A stretch of 64,000 nucleotides of DNA, taken from NCBI RefSeq assembly GCF_011601265.1, contig NZ_JAAOLX010000002.1, positions 372,001 to 436,000 on the forward strand, given 5' to 3'. The notes under the pieces are model-generated. The model saw only the letters and a list, made by a program, of their open reading frames with translations. It had not been told where the DNA came from and made no database searches. Shown here in pieces: positions 43,977 to 54,551 of the stretch. The position numbers were made by a program, and so were the translations under genes. This DNA is from Iodobacter violaceini. GTDB taxonomy: Bacteria; Pseudomonadota; Gammaproteobacteria; Burkholderiales; Chitinibacteraceae. Position 1 is the first letter of the stretch. Each line of letters starts with the position of its first letter.

Positions 43977-46127
43977 TTAAACTAAGCCCATCGCACCCAA
44001 TGCCATATCAATGATTTTAATCCCGGCAAAAGGCACTAATAAGCCACCCAAACCGTAAATCAATAAATTATTACGCAGTAATTGCGCGGCAGCCTGAGCG
44101 CGGTATTTCACGCCTTTTAATGCCAGTGGAATCAGGAACACAATAATTAAGGCATTAAAAATCACCGCTGACATCACCGCCGAATTAGGGCTGTTTAATC
44201 CCATTACATTTAATGCGCCCAATTGCGGGTAAGTCGATACAAAAGCGGCCGGGATAATGGCAAAGTATTTGGCCACATCATTGGCAATACTAAAGGTGGT
44301 GAGTGAGCCGCGTGTCATCAGCATCTGCTTGCCGATTTCCACAATCTCAATCAATTTGGTGGGGTTAGAATCCAGGTCCACCATATTGCCCGCTTCTTTA
44401 GCCGCTTGCGTACCGGTATTCATGGCCACGGCCACATCAGCCTGCGCCAGTGCAGGAGCATCATTGGTACCGTCACCGGTCATCGCGACCAGCTTACCTT
44501 CGGCCTGATACTGGCGGATCAATGCCAGCTTGGCTTCTGGTGTTGCTTCAGCCAGAAAATCATCCACACCGGCTTCGGCAGCAATGGCTGCAGCAGTCAG
44601 CGGATTGTCACCTGTGATCATGATGGTTTTAATCCCCATCTGACGCAGCTCGGCAAAACGCTCTTTAATGCCGCCCTTCACGATATCTTTCAGCTCAATC
44701 ACGCCCATTACTTTAGGGCCATCACTGACCAACAATGGTGTAGAACCACGGCGGGCGATATCGTCTGCAATCTTGCCTACAGCATCAGGGAATACCCCCC
44801 CCATGGATGCAACATGTTTTTTAATCGCGTCGATAGCACCCTTGCGGATCAGACGCTCATCGTAATTAACACCACTCATACGGGTTTGTGCAGTAAACGC
44901 TACAAACTCTACCGCGTGGCTTAAAAGCTGGCGCTCGCGCAGATTAAATTTCTGCTTAGCCAATACCACAATACTGCGGCCTTCCGGGGTTTCATCAGCA
45001 AGGGATGCCAATTGTGCGGCATCAGCCAGCTCTTCCATCGTCACACCAGGAGCCGGTACAAAAGCGGAAGCCTGACGATTACCCAGTGTGATCGTGCCGG
45101 TTTTATCCAGCATCAGCACATCCACGTCACCTGCTGCTTCTACTGCGCGGCCTGATGTGGCAATCACATTGGCCTGCATCATACGGCTCATACCCGCCAC
45201 ACCAATGGCTGATAAAAGTGCACCAATAGTAGTTGGAATCAAACATACCAGTAAGGCAATCAGGGCCGTAATGGTAATTGGCGAGCCTGCTTTGCTGGCT
45301 TCCACACTAAACATAGAGAAAGGCAGCAGCGTTACCGTCACCACCATAAACACGATGGTTAAAGCCACCAGCAAAATCGTTAACGCGATTTCATTCGGTG
45401 TTTTCTGGCGCTTTGCGCCTTCCACCATGGCAATCATGCGGTCCAGAAAGGCTTCGCCCGGGTTCACACTCACCCGCACCACAATCCAGTCTGACAACAC
45501 ACGCGTACCGCCGGTTACTGCTGTAAAGTCGCCGCCCGATTCACGAATCACGGGTGCAGATTCACCGGTAATGGCCGATTCATCCACCGAAGCCACACCT
45601 TCGATTACTTCACCGTCCGCAGGCACCACATCACCGGCTTCCACCAGGATGTAATCACCCTTGCGAAGGCTGGCGCTGTCGGCAATGGATTTGCCAAATT
45701 TGCGGCCCGGGCCAGTCAGCTTTTTAGCAATGACGTTTTTCTTGGTATTACGTAATGATGCGGCCTGTGCCTTGCTGCGCCCCTCTGCCAGGCTTTCAGC
45801 AAAGTTAGCAAACAACACGGTAAACCACAGCCATGCAGTGATACCGGCAATAAAGCTCAGCGCTGCTTCACCGTGGCCGGCCAGGGCCTGAATCAGCAGC
45901 AAGGTGCTTAAAATACTGCCCACATACACCACAAACATCACTGGGTTTTTAAGCTGGGTCTTAGGTGCCAGCTTTTTAAACGAATCGACCACCGCTGGCC
46001 CAATCAGTTGCGGGTCGAGTAAAGAAAGTTTTTTGCCTGCTGCAGCAGGTACAGAGTGCGCAGCCACTGCGGCAGCAGCAACAGGCGCTGCGGCGGGCTT
46101 TGTACGATTCACGTCAGTAGTATTCAT
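43977..46127 (-). CDS. kdpB: Potassium-transporting P-type ATPase subunit KdpB
   Basis: A 716-residue P-type ATPase subunit that hydrolyses ATP to drive K+ uptake. The phosphorylation motif [15 protein letters not shown], the actuator motif [10 protein letters not shown] and the hinge [19 protein letters not shown] are intact. The first about 35 residues are an Ala/Pro-rich extension. It is 83 bases from kdpA. Confidence 0.97.
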   Translation of the reverse strand: MNTTDVNRTKPAAAPVAAAAVAAHSVPAAAGKKLSLLDPQLIGPAVVDSFKKLAPKTQLKNPVMFVVYVGSILSTLLLIQALAGHGEAALSFIAGITAWLWFTVLFANFAESLAEGRSKAQAASLRNTKKNVIAKKLTGPGRKFGKSIADSASLRKGDYILVEAGDVVPADGEVIEGVASVDESAITGESAPVIRESGGDFTAVTGGTRVLSDWIVVRVSVNPGEAFLDRMIAMVEGAKRQKTPNEIALTILLVALTIVFMVVTVTLLPFSMFSVEASKAGSPITITALIALLVCLIPTTIGALLSAIGVAGMSRMMQANVIATSGRAVEAAGDVDVLMLDKTGTITLGNRQASAFVPAPGVTMEELADAAQLASLADETPEGRSIVVLAKQKFNLRERQLLSHAVEFVAFTAQTRMSGVNYDERLIRKGAIDAIKKHVASMGGVFPDAVGKIADDIARRGSTPLLVSDGPKVMGVIELKDIVKGGIKERFAELRQMGIKTIMITGDNPLTAAAIAAEAGVDDFLAEATPEAKLALIRQYQAEGKLVAMTGDGTNDAPALAQADVAVAMNTGTQAAKEAGNMVDLDSNPTKLIEIVEIGKQMLMTRGSLTTFSIANDVAKYFAIIPAAFVSTYPQLGALNVMGLNSPNSAVMSAVIFNALIIVFLIPLALKGVKYRAQAAAQLLRNNLLIYGLGGLLVPFAGIKIIDMALGAMGLV

Positions 46128-46210
46128 CGCTTTTTACCAAAAGGAGTTGCAATGGTTTGATTGCAAATTTACCGGGCGGGAAAAACCACAGGCCTTCCCG
46201 CCCAAGGCTG

Positions 46211-48022
46211 TTATTTAACAGGTGCAATCATTTGCAAATGTTCAACCACAGGGCCCAGTGCCAGAGCAGGTACGTAGTTCAATGCCCCCACCAAGAGCAC
46301 GGTTCCAACCAAAAGCACTACAAATAAAGGCCCGTGCGTTGGCAGCGTTCCACCTGTTACGGCAAGGCGTTTTTTAGCAGCTAAAGAACCCGCCATTGCC
46401 AATACCGGAACAATAATCAGGAAGCGGCCCAGCCACATCGCAATACCCAGCATCACGTTATAAAACGGGGTATTTGCAGATAAACCAGCAAAAGCACTGC
46501 CGTTATTATTTGCAGCCGAGGTAAAGGCATAGAGCACTTCACTTAAGCCATGCGCTCCCGGGTTCAGAATCCCTGCCTTACCATCAGTCAACATCAAGGC
46601 AACCGCTGTACCCACCAGCACCAGAATCGGTGTCACCAGGATAGATAAAGCACTCATCTTCATTTCAAAGATTTCGATCTTTTTACCCAGGTATTCAGGT
46701 GTGCGGCCTACCATCAGCCCCGCAATAAACACCGCCAGAATCGCAAACACCAGCATGCCGTAAAGACCTGATCCCACACCACCAAACACCACCTCACCCA
46801 GCTGCATCAAAAGTATCGGGATCAAACCACCTAACGGTGTTAAGGAATCATGCATCGCATTCACTGCGCCACATGAAGCAGAGGTAGTAACCGCCACAAA
46901 CAGTGATGTTGCCGTAATCCCAAAGCGTGTTTCTTTACCTTCCATATTGCCGCCAGCTTGCGTGCTGCTCAGCACCTGATCCACACCAAGCGGATTCAGA
47001 CCGGCCGTACCTGTTTGCTCGGCCACCACCAGCACGGAATACATCGCCACAAAAATCACCGTCATGGCAGCAATAATCGCCCAGCCCTGACGTTTATCCC
47101 CAACCATGCGGCCAAAAACAAAACACAGCGCAGCAGGGATCAGGAAAATCGCCAGCATTTGTAAAAAGTTTGCAAATGGCGTTGGGTTTTCAAAAGGATG
47201 AGCCGAGTTCGAGTTAAAAAAACCACCACCATTTGTACCTAAAAGCTTAATTGCCTCTTGCGATGCAACCGGGCCCATAGCCAGAGTTTGTGTATGGCTG
47301 ACCACGTCTTCCATAACAGGTGCGCCCTTGGCATCTTTCACCACATCACCGTGGCTGTCATGCTTTGGCTGCTGAAATGCATTAGCCTGGACTGTAGGCA
47401 CTTCTTTATATGCGGACAGGTTTTGAATCATGCCCTGGCCCACAAACACCAAAGATAAAACCAGAGACAGCGGCAGCAAGATATATAAAGTGCTGCGGGT
47501 TAAATCCACCCAAAAGTTACCCACGGTACTGGCGCTGTGCCGGGCAAAACCACGGATCAGGGCAATCACTACCGCAATACCGGTGGCTGCAGAAACAAAG
47601 TTCTGCACTGTTAAACCCAGCATTTGTGTGAGGTAAGACATGGTGGATTCACCGCCGTAGCCTTGCCAGTTGGTATTGGTGACAAAGGAAATTGCGGTAT
47701 TAAGCGCAGAATCCGGGCTGACCGCGCCAAACCCCTGAGGGTTAAACGGCAGGCCACCTTGCGCACGTTGCAAGAGATAAAGTGCCAATGCGCCAATTGC
47801 ATTAAACAGCAACAAACTGATCGCATAGGATTTCCAGCCTGTTTCCTGGCTGGAATTAATACCTGCCAAACGATAGATCCCGTTTTCAAGCGGCTTTAAA
47901 ACACGCAAAGGGCCTTGAATCTCACCCTGCATCACTTTGTTGATCACAATCGCCAGCGGCCATGACAACAGCAGCAAAACGAATAAAAACAGCCCCAGCT
48001 GGAGCAAAGCATCGGTAGTCAT
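46211..48022 (-). CDS. kdpA: Potassium-binding subunit KdpA
   Basis: A 603-residue, about 10-TM protein of the SKT superfamily that forms the K+ channel-like path. Selectivity-type loops are visible as [47 protein letters not shown] and [11 protein letters not shown]. Its ATG follows the kdpF stop codon directly. Confidence 0.97.
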   Translation of the reverse strand: MTTDALLQLGLFLFVLLLLSWPLAIVINKVMQGEIQGPLRVLKPLENGIYRLAGINSSQETGWKSYAISLLLFNAIGALALYLLQRAQGGLPFNPQGFGAVSPDSALNTAISFVTNTNWQGYGGESTMSYLTQMLGLTVQNFVSAATGIAVVIALIRGFARHSASTVGNFWVDLTRSTLYILLPLSLVLSLVFVGQGMIQNLSAYKEVPTVQANAFQQPKHDSHGDVVKDAKGAPVMEDVVSHTQTLAMGPVASQEAIKLLGTNGGGFFNSNSAHPFENPTPFANFLQMLAIFLIPAALCFVFGRMVGDKRQGWAIIAAMTVIFVAMYSVLVVAEQTGTAGLNPLGVDQVLSSTQAGGNMEGKETRFGITATSLFVAVTTSASCGAVNAMHDSLTPLGGLIPILLMQLGEVVFGGVGSGLYGMLVFAILAVFIAGLMVGRTPEYLGKKIEIFEMKMSALSILVTPILVLVGTAVALMLTDGKAGILNPGAHGLSEVLYAFTSAANNNGSAFAGLSANTPFYNVMLGIAMWLGRFLIIVPVLAMAGSLAAKKRLAVTGGTLPTHGPLFVVLLVGTVLLVGALNYVPALALGPVVEHLQMIAPVK

Positions 48023-48103
48023 TTAAAAACGCTCCGGTTTAAACAGCGCGTAAAAAAGGTAAACAAATAAAATAACGGTAACCAGCGAAATCAGAACGAT
48101 CAT
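48023..48103 (-). CDS. kdpF: KdpF, 26-residue subunit of the Kdp ATPase
   Basis: The minus strand encodes MIVLISLVTVILFVYLFYAL followed by FKPERF and a stop, a single TM peptide with the KdpF end pattern ALFKPERF. AGGGGTGA lies 4 bases before the ATG. It ends where kdpA begins (TAA then ATG). KdpF is a lipid-like stabiliser of KdpABC. Confidence 0.93.
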   Translation of the reverse strand: MIVLISLVTVILFVYLFYALFKPERF

Positions 48104-48192
48104 GATTCACCCCTAAGGTGGCTGCACAGCAGTAAAAGTAAGGCGGGGCATACCGCTATTACGCATAAAGCGCCTAAATAAATCACATCCAT
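48100..48192 (-). CDS. 30-residue membrane ORF overlapping kdpF
   Basis: The minus strand reads MDVIYLGALCVIAVCPALLL then LLCSHLRGES. It is one TM helix with three cysteines, starting at ATG 48192 with AAGAG upstream. The stop TGA overlaps the kdpF ATG as ATGA, so it is probably translationally coupled and the real first gene of the kdp operon. Small DxxYL-type peptides occur upstream of kdpF in other proteobacteria. Role unknown. Confidence 0.7.
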   Translation of the reverse strand: MDVIYLGALCVIAVCPALLLLLCSHLRGES

Positions 48193-48271
48193 GGCTAACT
48201 CTTATTAAGAGGAATCGACCCGTATACTTTATGGAATACAGCGTAAAGACTGTGGTAAAAACGCAGGCCCT

Positions 48272-48293
48272 CGTATAAAGAAAGTATAAAAAT
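48272..48293 (-). promoter_or_regulatory. KdpE-like operator upstream of the kdp operon
   Basis: The minus strand reads TTTTTATACTTTCTTTATAC followed by GAGGGCC. It closely matches the E. coli KdpE site TTTATACTTTTTTTACACC with its GC-rich tail (known from the literature; comparison from memory). It lies 80 bases before the first small ORF, a proper place for activation. Another AT-rich run follows upstream. Confidence 0.7.
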
Positions 48294-48303
48294 TATAAAA
48301 ATT

Positions 48304-48734
48304 TGTACTTAAAAGAGCCGTAATAACCAGACTCAGGTCTTGAGCGCAATCAAGACATGGAGCCTGCAGAAGGCCGGCAACATCAAGGTGCAGGTATAAA
48401 TTTTTCTGCAAATGGCTTGCCTACCGGGCAGCACAGCAATGACGACCGTTTATACCTGATAGATTGCTTACACAATAAATGGCTCCATGTAATGAAAAAT
48501 GGCTTTTTCTGTCTGCTCCCCTGCATATCGCCCGGGCCGATCTTTTATCAGCGCTCTTCCCTGCTCCTTGGGTGCATGTTTTATCAGGCTGCTCAGTGCA
48601 AAATAATCTGTGAAAAAATGGCTGAATCCATTACTGTCTTTTACTTTCCATTTCAGAAAGATATACAACAGGGTAAAATCAGCCATAAAACATGACCTTT
48701 ACATCACCCGCTTTTTTAACTTTGGGGAAGCAAA
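48304..48734. other. Intergenic region between the kdp operon and an L7/L12-like gene
   Basis: An open frame exists here (48357-48695, plus) but its sequence lacks coding character. No RNA gene or terminator was identified. The 3' part holds the promoter of the 48735 gene. Confidence 0.4.
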
Positions 48735-49019
48735 ATGACAGAAGATTTTTGGATGGTGCTGATGATCGTGGGGGGCCTTAGCTTTATGCTCTTGCAGCCA
48801 TTGACTGATCGCTTAAGTCGGATTGAAGCCAAGCTTGACCGGCTGCTCGCCCTGCAGGGGATTGATGAAAACAAATGGCAGGAGCCATCCGCTGAAGTAA
48901 TCAAATTAGCGAGGGCCGGGGAAAAAATCAGCGCACTCAGGTTTTATCGCAAGCAACAAGGTGCGGGGCTTAAAGAGGCAAAGGAAGCGATAGAAAAGTA
49001 CATCAGCCCGAATACATAA
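48735..49019 (+). CDS. Membrane-anchored protein with ribosomal L7/L12 C-terminal-like domain
   Basis: A 94-residue protein: an N-terminal TM (FWMVLMIVGGLSFMLLQPL), a short coiled coil (RLSRIEAKLDRLLAL) and a C-terminal domain EVIKLARAGEKISALRFYRK with GLKEAKEAIE, the pattern of the L7/L12 C-terminal fold. It is not a ribosomal protein by context. Function unknown. Confidence 0.7.
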   Translation: MTEDFWMVLMIVGGLSFMLLQPLTDRLSRIEAKLDRLLALQGIDENKWQEPSAEVIKLARAGEKISALRFYRKQQGAGLKEAKEAIEKYISPNT

Positions 49020-49097
49020 AAAACAGCTCAGGCAAAACTAAAAAGCATTTATTCAGCAGATCATGCCCCCCAGCCCAGCCAATGCAGGAGATACACG

Positions 49098-49481
49098 ATG
49101 ACCCCCACCGAAATTCGCGCACGGATTGATCAGTACATCAATGCTTACAACCGCAAAGACGTAACAGCCATGCTGCTGACTGTGCACCATGATGTGGAAT
49201 TCAAAAATATCGCTGGCGGGCATGTAAATACCCACACCACAGGCCGGGAAGAATTAAAAGTGCTGGCAGAGCAATCTGTCGCCATATTTTCAGAACGGCA
49301 TCAGGAAATACTCAGCTTTGAAAGCAGTACCCACATGGCCAGCGCAACCATCGCCTTTCGTGCTGTCGTTGCCAATGATTTGCCCAATGGCTTAAAGAAA
49401 GGCCAGACGCTGGAATTATCCGGCCGGTCTGAATTTGAATTTAAAGACGGCTTGATTGCCAGGATTACAGATTTAAGCTAG
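49098..49481 (+). CDS. SnoaL/NTF2-like protein
   Basis: A 127-residue protein of the cystatin-like NTF2 fold: the opening helix IRARIDQYINAYNRKDVTAM, then HDVEFKNIAGGHVNTHTTGREEL, and closing strands SGRSEFEFKDGLIARITD. Such proteins are small enzymes or binding proteins; ligand unknown. No signal peptide. Confidence 0.8.
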   Translation: MTPTEIRARIDQYINAYNRKDVTAMLLTVHHDVEFKNIAGGHVNTHTTGREELKVLAEQSVAIFSERHQEILSFESSTHMASATIAFRAVVANDLPNGLKKGQTLELSGRSEFEFKDGLIARITDLS

Positions 49482-49540
49482 CCCGCCATCATCTTGGCAT
49501 GTAGCTCCATAAGCCTCCAATTTTACCCAGAGCACTTTCT

Positions 49541-50182
49541 ATGGCCGATATCAGTTCACAAATTGTTTATGTTTTAACTAATCCAGCCATGCCCGGCCTC
49601 GTTAAGATCGGGAAAACATCGCAAACGGAAGTCGAAGAAAGAATGAAGCAATTATATGGAACAGGCGTGCCTGTGCCCTTTGATTGCGCTTTTGCCTGCC
49701 AGGTAAAAGATGCTGGCGAAGTTGAAAAAGCACTTCATTTCGCCTTTGGCAATCATAGGATCAACCCCAACCGGGAGTTTTTTAAAATTGAGGCTGAGCG
49801 GGTTATTTCTGTGCTCAGATTATTAAAAACAGAGGACATAACGCTTGAATTTGAAAAACAGTTAGATTCGGATATTGAAGATATCGATAAGCAATCTGCA
49901 GACCATTACAAAACAACCAAACGCCCCAGAATGAATTTCCATGAGCTGGGTATTCCGGACGGATCCATTTTAATTTCTAAAGATGGCAGCCAGCAGGCCA
50001 TTGTGATTGAAGAAAAAAAAGTACGCTTCGCAGACGAAATCATCTCTTTAACTGAAGCAACCCGAAGATTACTGGGTTTAGCAGAAGGCACTCCCATTCA
50101 GCCTTCCCCTTACTGGACGTTTAATGGCGAAACCGTAAAAGAAATTTACGAGGCTTTTCACTCAGAGGGCGAAGAGGCGTGA
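49541..50182 (+). CDS. GIY-YIG (T5orf172/MUG113)-type nuclease-like protein
   Basis: A 213-residue protein. The N-terminal domain reads VYVLTNPAMPGLVKIGKTSQ, the GIY-YIG variant, then VEERMKQLYGTGVP, FEKALHF-type helix and NREFFKI with the expected Glu. The C-terminal part (about 130-205) is an unrelated alpha/beta region, with a block like DGSQQAIVIEEKKVRFADEI found in cassette or restriction-linked proteins. A nuclease role is inferred from the domain; target unknown. Confidence 0.75.
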   Translation: MADISSQIVYVLTNPAMPGLVKIGKTSQTEVEERMKQLYGTGVPVPFDCAFACQVKDAGEVEKALHFAFGNHRINPNREFFKIEAERVISVLRLLKTEDITLEFEKQLDSDIEDIDKQSADHYKTTKRPRMNFHELGIPDGSILISKDGSQQAIVIEEKKVRFADEIISLTEATRRLLGLAEGTPIQPSPYWTFNGETVKEIYEAFHSEGEEA

Positions 50183-50351
50183 TTTTTAAGGTCTTAAAAA
50201 AACGCCCCCCCTCCGCTCTGCATCCCCCGCAATACCGTCCAGCCAGCGTATTGGTATGTACTACAACGCTATCCTATGGTGAACATCAGTAGTAAGGAAA
50301 GCATGCAGCCCGCTTAAGCAAGGCAGCTGCTGTTCACCCAAGGAGCCCATA

Positions 50352-51962
50352 ATGAACGTTACTCAAAGATTATTAACGCTGGTTGGAACCGCCTTGCTGG
50401 GCGTTATTGCCGTTACCGGAGTGGGGCTTTATCAGATCGACAAAGTGTATAACAGCGCCAACTATGCCACGGTAAACAGCGTACCCAGCCTTGTAGTGCT
50501 CGACGCCGCTTTTGATCATTTTGTTCAGCTGGATAAACTGCTGAGCGAGCATGTATTAACCATGGATGCCGCAGCCAAAGCAGACATAGCGCAAAAAATG
50601 CCGCCCCTGCTTTCTGCCATTGAGGCCGAATTCAAGCGGTATGAACCCCTGCTGAGCAATGACAGCGACAGGCAGCTGCTGGCTGATGACCGGGCTGCAG
50701 TGGCAGGCTACGATGCCATCCGGCAACAAACCTTAACAGCTTCTGCAGGCAATCAGGCAGATGAGGCAAGAAGCTTATTAAACAACAGCGTCAGGTCTTT
50801 TGAGAAAGTACGCGCTTTAATCGAGGCTCACCGTGGCTTTAATGTTGCGCTGGCCAATCAGGGCGATAAAGATGCACAAAGTGCATTTGGGCTGGCCAGG
50901 CAATTATTTCTTGTTTGCGGTGTGCTGGCTGCCATTTTAAGTCTCATTCTGGGTATTATCACCGCGCGTGGCATTGTTGTGCCCTTACGGCGCACCATCG
51001 GTATTGCCAACCGCATTGCCTCTGGCGATCTGACCAATGACACCCGCAGCCAGGGCCACGATGAAACGTCACAGATGATGCACGCCTTAGGCGATATGCA
51101 AACTGCGCTGCGGCAAGCCATTTCTGCCATGCGCGCCCATGCCGATTCGCTGGCCACATCCGCCGCCGGAATGGTAGAGCATTCAGAACATGTATCGCTC
51201 AGTGCGGGCCTTCAGAGCGATGCCGCATCCAATATGGCTGCAACAGTTGAAGAAATGACTGTCAGCATCGGGCAAATCAGCAATAACGCAGGAGATGCTC
51301 AAAAGGCATCGCTGCAGGCCGAAACCAGATCCAATGAGGGCGCGGTGGTGATCCGGAATGTAGCGGATGAAATCCACAGCATTGCTGCTGAAATCACAGA
51401 AACGGCCACAAAAGTAGCAGCCCTGGGGGAGGAATCACAACGCATTTCCAGCATTGTGGCCGTGATCCGCGAAGTAGCCGAACAAACCAATTTGCTGGCG
51501 CTGAATGCGGCCATCGAAGCAGCACGGGCAGGTGAGCAAGGACGCGGCTTTGCCGTTGTTGCCGACGAAGTAAGAAAACTCGCCGAGCGCACCAGCGGAG
51601 CAACCAGAGAAATTGCCGATATGATCAAACTGATCCAGGACAGGGCCGACAGCTCGGTAGCAGGCATGAATCGCACAGTAGAAAAAGTAAGCAGTGGCGT
51701 GAGCCTGGCCAGCCTTGCCGCTGATGCCATAGGCAGCATTGCAGACAGCGCCAAAGTAGCCGAAGCCGCTATATCTGCCATCTCTTCTGCCCTGCTGGAG
51801 CAATCCACAGCCAGCGGGCAAATTGCAGGCAGCGTAGAGAGGATTGCACAAATGACAGCAGAAAGTAGTGTGGCCGCTAAAGGCAGCTCTTCATCAGCGG
51901 CAGCGCTCTCGGCCTTGGCACAGCAAATGCGCGGCGCCGTATTGCGCTTTAATCTGGAATAA
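50352..51962 (+). CDS. Methyl-accepting chemotaxis protein
   Basis: A 536-residue receptor. TM1 (about 8-28), a four-helix periplasmic sensor (30-190), TM2 (about 190-212), a HAMP domain (about 213-265) and the signalling domain with the strictly conserved hairpin [20 protein letters not shown] then [20 protein letters not shown]. No C-terminal CheR-docking pentapeptide is seen. It is monocistronic, probably responding to small ligands. Confidence 0.95.
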   Translation: MNVTQRLLTLVGTALLGVIAVTGVGLYQIDKVYNSANYATVNSVPSLVVLDAAFDHFVQLDKLLSEHVLTMDAAAKADIAQKMPPLLSAIEAEFKRYEPLLSNDSDRQLLADDRAAVAGYDAIRQQTLTASAGNQADEARSLLNNSVRSFEKVRALIEAHRGFNVALANQGDKDAQSAFGLARQLFLVCGVLAAILSLILGIITARGIVVPLRRTIGIANRIASGDLTNDTRSQGHDETSQMMHALGDMQTALRQAISAMRAHADSLATSAAGMVEHSEHVSLSAGLQSDAASNMAATVEEMTVSIGQISNNAGDAQKASLQAETRSNEGAVVIRNVADEIHSIAAEITETATKVAALGEESQRISSIVAVIREVAEQTNLLALNAAIEAARAGEQGRGFAVVADEVRKLAERTSGATREIADMIKLIQDRADSSVAGMNRTVEKVSSGVSLASLAADAIGSIADSAKVAEAAISAISSALLEQSTASGQIAGSVERIAQMTAESSVAAKGSSSSAAALSALAQQMRGAVLRFNLE

Positions 51963-51999
51963 CAGGGGGCAAGCGGCGCTCTTAGTTTTTAATAAAAAG

Positions 52000-52046
52000 G
52001 CTGTGTGGCTGAACAGCTGGCAATATCCAATTAATTGCCACACAGC
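52000..52046. repeat. Inverted repeat after the chemotaxis gene
   Basis: GCTGTGTGGC (52000-52009) pairs perfectly with GCCACACAGC (52037-52046). No T-tract follows, so it is only a possible terminator. Confidence 0.5.
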
Positions 52047-52133
52047 GCGTTGTTCCTGATTTATAAACAATAGAATTATATTTATTTTTCAGTAAAATGA
52101 GCTACGTTCCACAAAGATAACAAAGGAATTGAA

Positions 52134-52631
52134 GTGATACAAGAATTGCTACGCCTGCTTTCATGCAATGAATTTAGCGCAAACGAAATCATTGAAGCCG
52201 CCCAATATGTAGAAAATGCGCCGGATAATCCGGAGCTGGAATGGGCAGGCAGCGCCGCCTCAGCCATGACGTTCGCAATCTATGACAAACTGTATAGCTG
52301 GACAGTGGAAGGAGATAAAATAGATGAGATCCATGAACAATTGGAAGATATGTTTTCAGATCCTTTACCCGCATTCCCTTATGACGATATAGAAATCCAG
52401 AACAATTCCTTTGCCTATTTTCGCTGGATCAACTGTGTTTTAGCTGGGTATGCCATTAAAGAAGGCGGATATGAGCTCCTCTCTATTGACCCCGGCACTG
52501 ACGATCAGCTTCGACTATTAATTGTTTATAAAAAAGACACGAGTAGAATATTGGAGCTGGCCCAAGCGCTATCACTCCGAATAACAAGGGAAGATGGCGC
52601 GGAACCTTATCCAGCGCCAATTCACCCTTAA
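52134..52631 (+). CDS. Unknown cytoplasmic protein with GTG start
   Basis: A 165-residue acidic protein beginning MIQELLRLLSCNEFSANEII. The GTG at 52134 has AAAGGA 7 bases upstream, and no better start lies in frame. It is mixed alpha/beta with no motif recognised. Such proteins resemble immunity-like small proteins, but there is no context to support this. Confidence 0.6.
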   Translation: MIQELLRLLSCNEFSANEIIEAAQYVENAPDNPELEWAGSAASAMTFAIYDKLYSWTVEGDKIDEIHEQLEDMFSDPLPAFPYDDIEIQNNSFAYFRWINCVLAGYAIKEGGYELLSIDPGTDDQLRLLIVYKKDTSRILELAQALSLRITREDGAEPYPAPIHP

Positions 52632-52693
52632 ACCTACCTTATCCCATCTCACAGATCACGAATTTACCGATTTTTTTGCCTGGCTCAAACGCG

Positions 52694-54340
52694 CTAATCC
52701 CGCCCGCCCTCAACGGCCGCAGGTGTCAGGCTTTTTGCCAGTTTAACCAATTGCAAAAATTCCCCACGATAGCCAAATACATCATCACCTCGGGCATTGC
52801 CCGCAATGGCAGCAACTTTTGCGTAGTTGAAGTCACTGATATACCGCCCATTACGCAGTAATTGCCCAAAACCCGCCACAGCAGTGGCAAAGCGGAATTC
52901 GTTACTGGCCTGATTAAAGCTGCTTAATACATCACGGCGCTGCAGCGGGATTTCGATCAGCTGGCTGTTTTTGCCATCGGGCGCTTTATAGCGCAGGCGT
53001 AAAAAGCCCAGCTCGTCGCTCTGCGCAGTTTTTTTAGCGGGTTTGGCTTCATAACGCAGTGGCTCCAGATACCCCGCTTTACCGGCAAAAGTCACTTCAT
53101 AGAGGGCAGTCACGGTGTGGCCTGCGCCAATATCACCGGCATCCACCTTATCGTTATTAAAATCCTCACGCTTAAGCTGGCGGTTTTCATAGCCAATCAG
53201 GCGATACTCTTTGACCTGCTCCGGGTTGAATTCAACCTGGATTTTGACATCTTTGGCCACGGTGGCCAGCGTGGAGCTCATTTCATCCACCAGCACTTTT
53301 TGCCCCTCGTTCAGATTATCAATGTAGTGGTAATTGCCGTTGCCAATATCGGCCACCTGCTCCATCAGTGCGTCATTGTAATTTCCCATTCCAAAGCCCA
53401 AAGTGCTTAAAGAAACCCCTGCCTCACGCTCTTTTTCAACCATCTCTTTCAGCGCATCAATGCTGGTGACACCCACATTAAAATCACCATCGGTAGCCAG
53501 CAGGATGCGATTGATCCCGCCTTTAATAAAACCCTGCCGTGCCATCTGATAAGCCAGCTGAATACCTGCGGCGCCTGCTGTGCCGCCCCCGGCAACCAGC
53601 TGATCAATAGCCCGCTTGATTTGGTTTTTATCTGCACTGGGCTCCAGCACCACCTTCGTACCGGAGGCATAGGTCACTAAGGAAACATGGTCTCCTGCTT
53701 TAAGCTGATCCACCAATAATTTAAGCGAAGCTTGCAGCAGCGGCAATTTATTGGGCTCATTCATCGAGCCGGACACATCCACCAGAAACACTAAGTTTGC
53801 CGCAGGCAGCAGAGCTGCTTTGATGTCCTGTGCCTTGATGCCAATACGGATCAGATGCTTATCCACGCCCCATGGCGCGGGTGCTATTTCGGTGTACACG
53901 GCAAAGGGGCGGCTGCCGGCCTGATGGGGATAATTGTAAGGAAAATAATTAATCATCTCCTCTACCCGCACAGCGTCTTTAGGCGGCAACTGGCCCGCTT
54001 GCAAAAAACGACGCACATTGGTGTAGCTGGCGGTATCCACATCGATCGAAAAAGTGGAGACCGGCTCGGCAGACACCGCCTTCACTGACAGCTCTTCCAG
54101 CTTGCTATAGTTTTCGCGGCCGGGTTCGGCAGAGGCAAGCGGCGTATTGGCCTGTGTGCGCACGCCTGCATCGGCAATTGCTTGCATTTTGCCGGCGACA
54201 GGCGAAGGTGCGGCTACTTGCTCTGCAGGCAGGCTGTGCCGGGGAAGACTTGCATCGTACTTATTAAATGCCGTCCCTCCGCAGGCGCCAAGTAATACAA
54301 CGCCGGATAAAACACTCAGGGACAGGGGAAGCTTAGTCAT
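52694..54340 (-). CDS. VWA-domain lipoprotein (YfbK-like)
   Basis: A 548-residue lipoprotein (signal ending VVLLGAC). An N-terminal vWF-associated domain (about 80-170: FSIDVDTASYTNVRRFLQ, EMINYFPYNYP), a VWA domain with the MIDAS motif VDVSGSMNEPNKL near 190, and a C-terminal DUF3520 region (FNPEQVKEYRLIGYENR onward) are visible. The start 54340 gives the lipobox signal. It probably acts in the periplasm as a metal-dependent protein-binding component. A palindrome lies 72 bases upstream. Confidence 0.88.
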   Translation of the reverse strand: MTKLPLSLSVLSGVVLLGACGGTAFNKYDASLPRHSLPAEQVAAPSPVAGKMQAIADAGVRTQANTPLASAEPGRENYSKLEELSVKAVSAEPVSTFSIDVDTASYTNVRRFLQAGQLPPKDAVRVEEMINYFPYNYPHQAGSRPFAVYTEIAPAPWGVDKHLIRIGIKAQDIKAALLPAANLVFLVDVSGSMNEPNKLPLLQASLKLLVDQLKAGDHVSLVTYASGTKVVLEPSADKNQIKRAIDQLVAGGGTAGAAGIQLAYQMARQGFIKGGINRILLATDGDFNVGVTSIDALKEMVEKEREAGVSLSTLGFGMGNYNDALMEQVADIGNGNYHYIDNLNEGQKVLVDEMSSTLATVAKDVKIQVEFNPEQVKEYRLIGYENRQLKREDFNNDKVDAGDIGAGHTVTALYEVTFAGKAGYLEPLRYEAKPAKKTAQSDELGFLRLRYKAPDGKNSQLIEIPLQRRDVLSSFNQASNEFRFATAVAGFGQLLRNGRYISDFNYAKVAAIAGNARGDDVFGYRGEFLQLVKLAKSLTPAAVEGGRD

Positions 54341-54411
54341 GGCATGAAGTCCTAAATAAAGGGGAACAAACAAGGAAACAAAGCGCGTTAGCAAGACGGA
54401 TTAATTATTTT

Positions 54412-54423
54412 AGAAATATTTCT
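54412..54423. promoter_or_regulatory. AGAAATATTTCT palindrome between VWA gene and arsR
   Basis: A perfect 12-bp palindrome 72 bases from the VWA start and 127 bases from arsR. It shares AGAAATAT with the arsR operator, so it could be a second ArsR-family site. Evidence is by sequence likeness only. Confidence 0.4.
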
Positions 54424-54523
54424 GTGAACTGCCACTTTAACGAGAGACTTCGTTTCTGCTCAAATGCTTTGCTCATGCTATTTGAGCAAACTTAAATCCC
54501 GCAGTAAATCCTTCTTGACTCAA

Positions 54524-54551
54524 TTCTATATTTCCAAGATTATAGAAATAT
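54524..54551 (+). promoter_or_regulatory. Probable ArsR operator overlapping the arsR start
   Basis: TTCTATA (54524-54530) pairs with TATAGAA (54541-54547) and ATATTTC (54528-54534) pairs with GAAATAT (54545-54551), a double dyad right at the arsR start codon. It fits autoregulation by ArsR. No Shine-Dalgarno sequence is present, so arsR may be leaderless or weakly translated. Confidence 0.6.

Noticed and set aside
48357-48695. Plus-strand frame of 112 codons between kdp and the L7/L12-like gene
   Set aside because: Composition is unlike the neighbouring proteins, there is no RBS, and it starts in the kdp promoter region.
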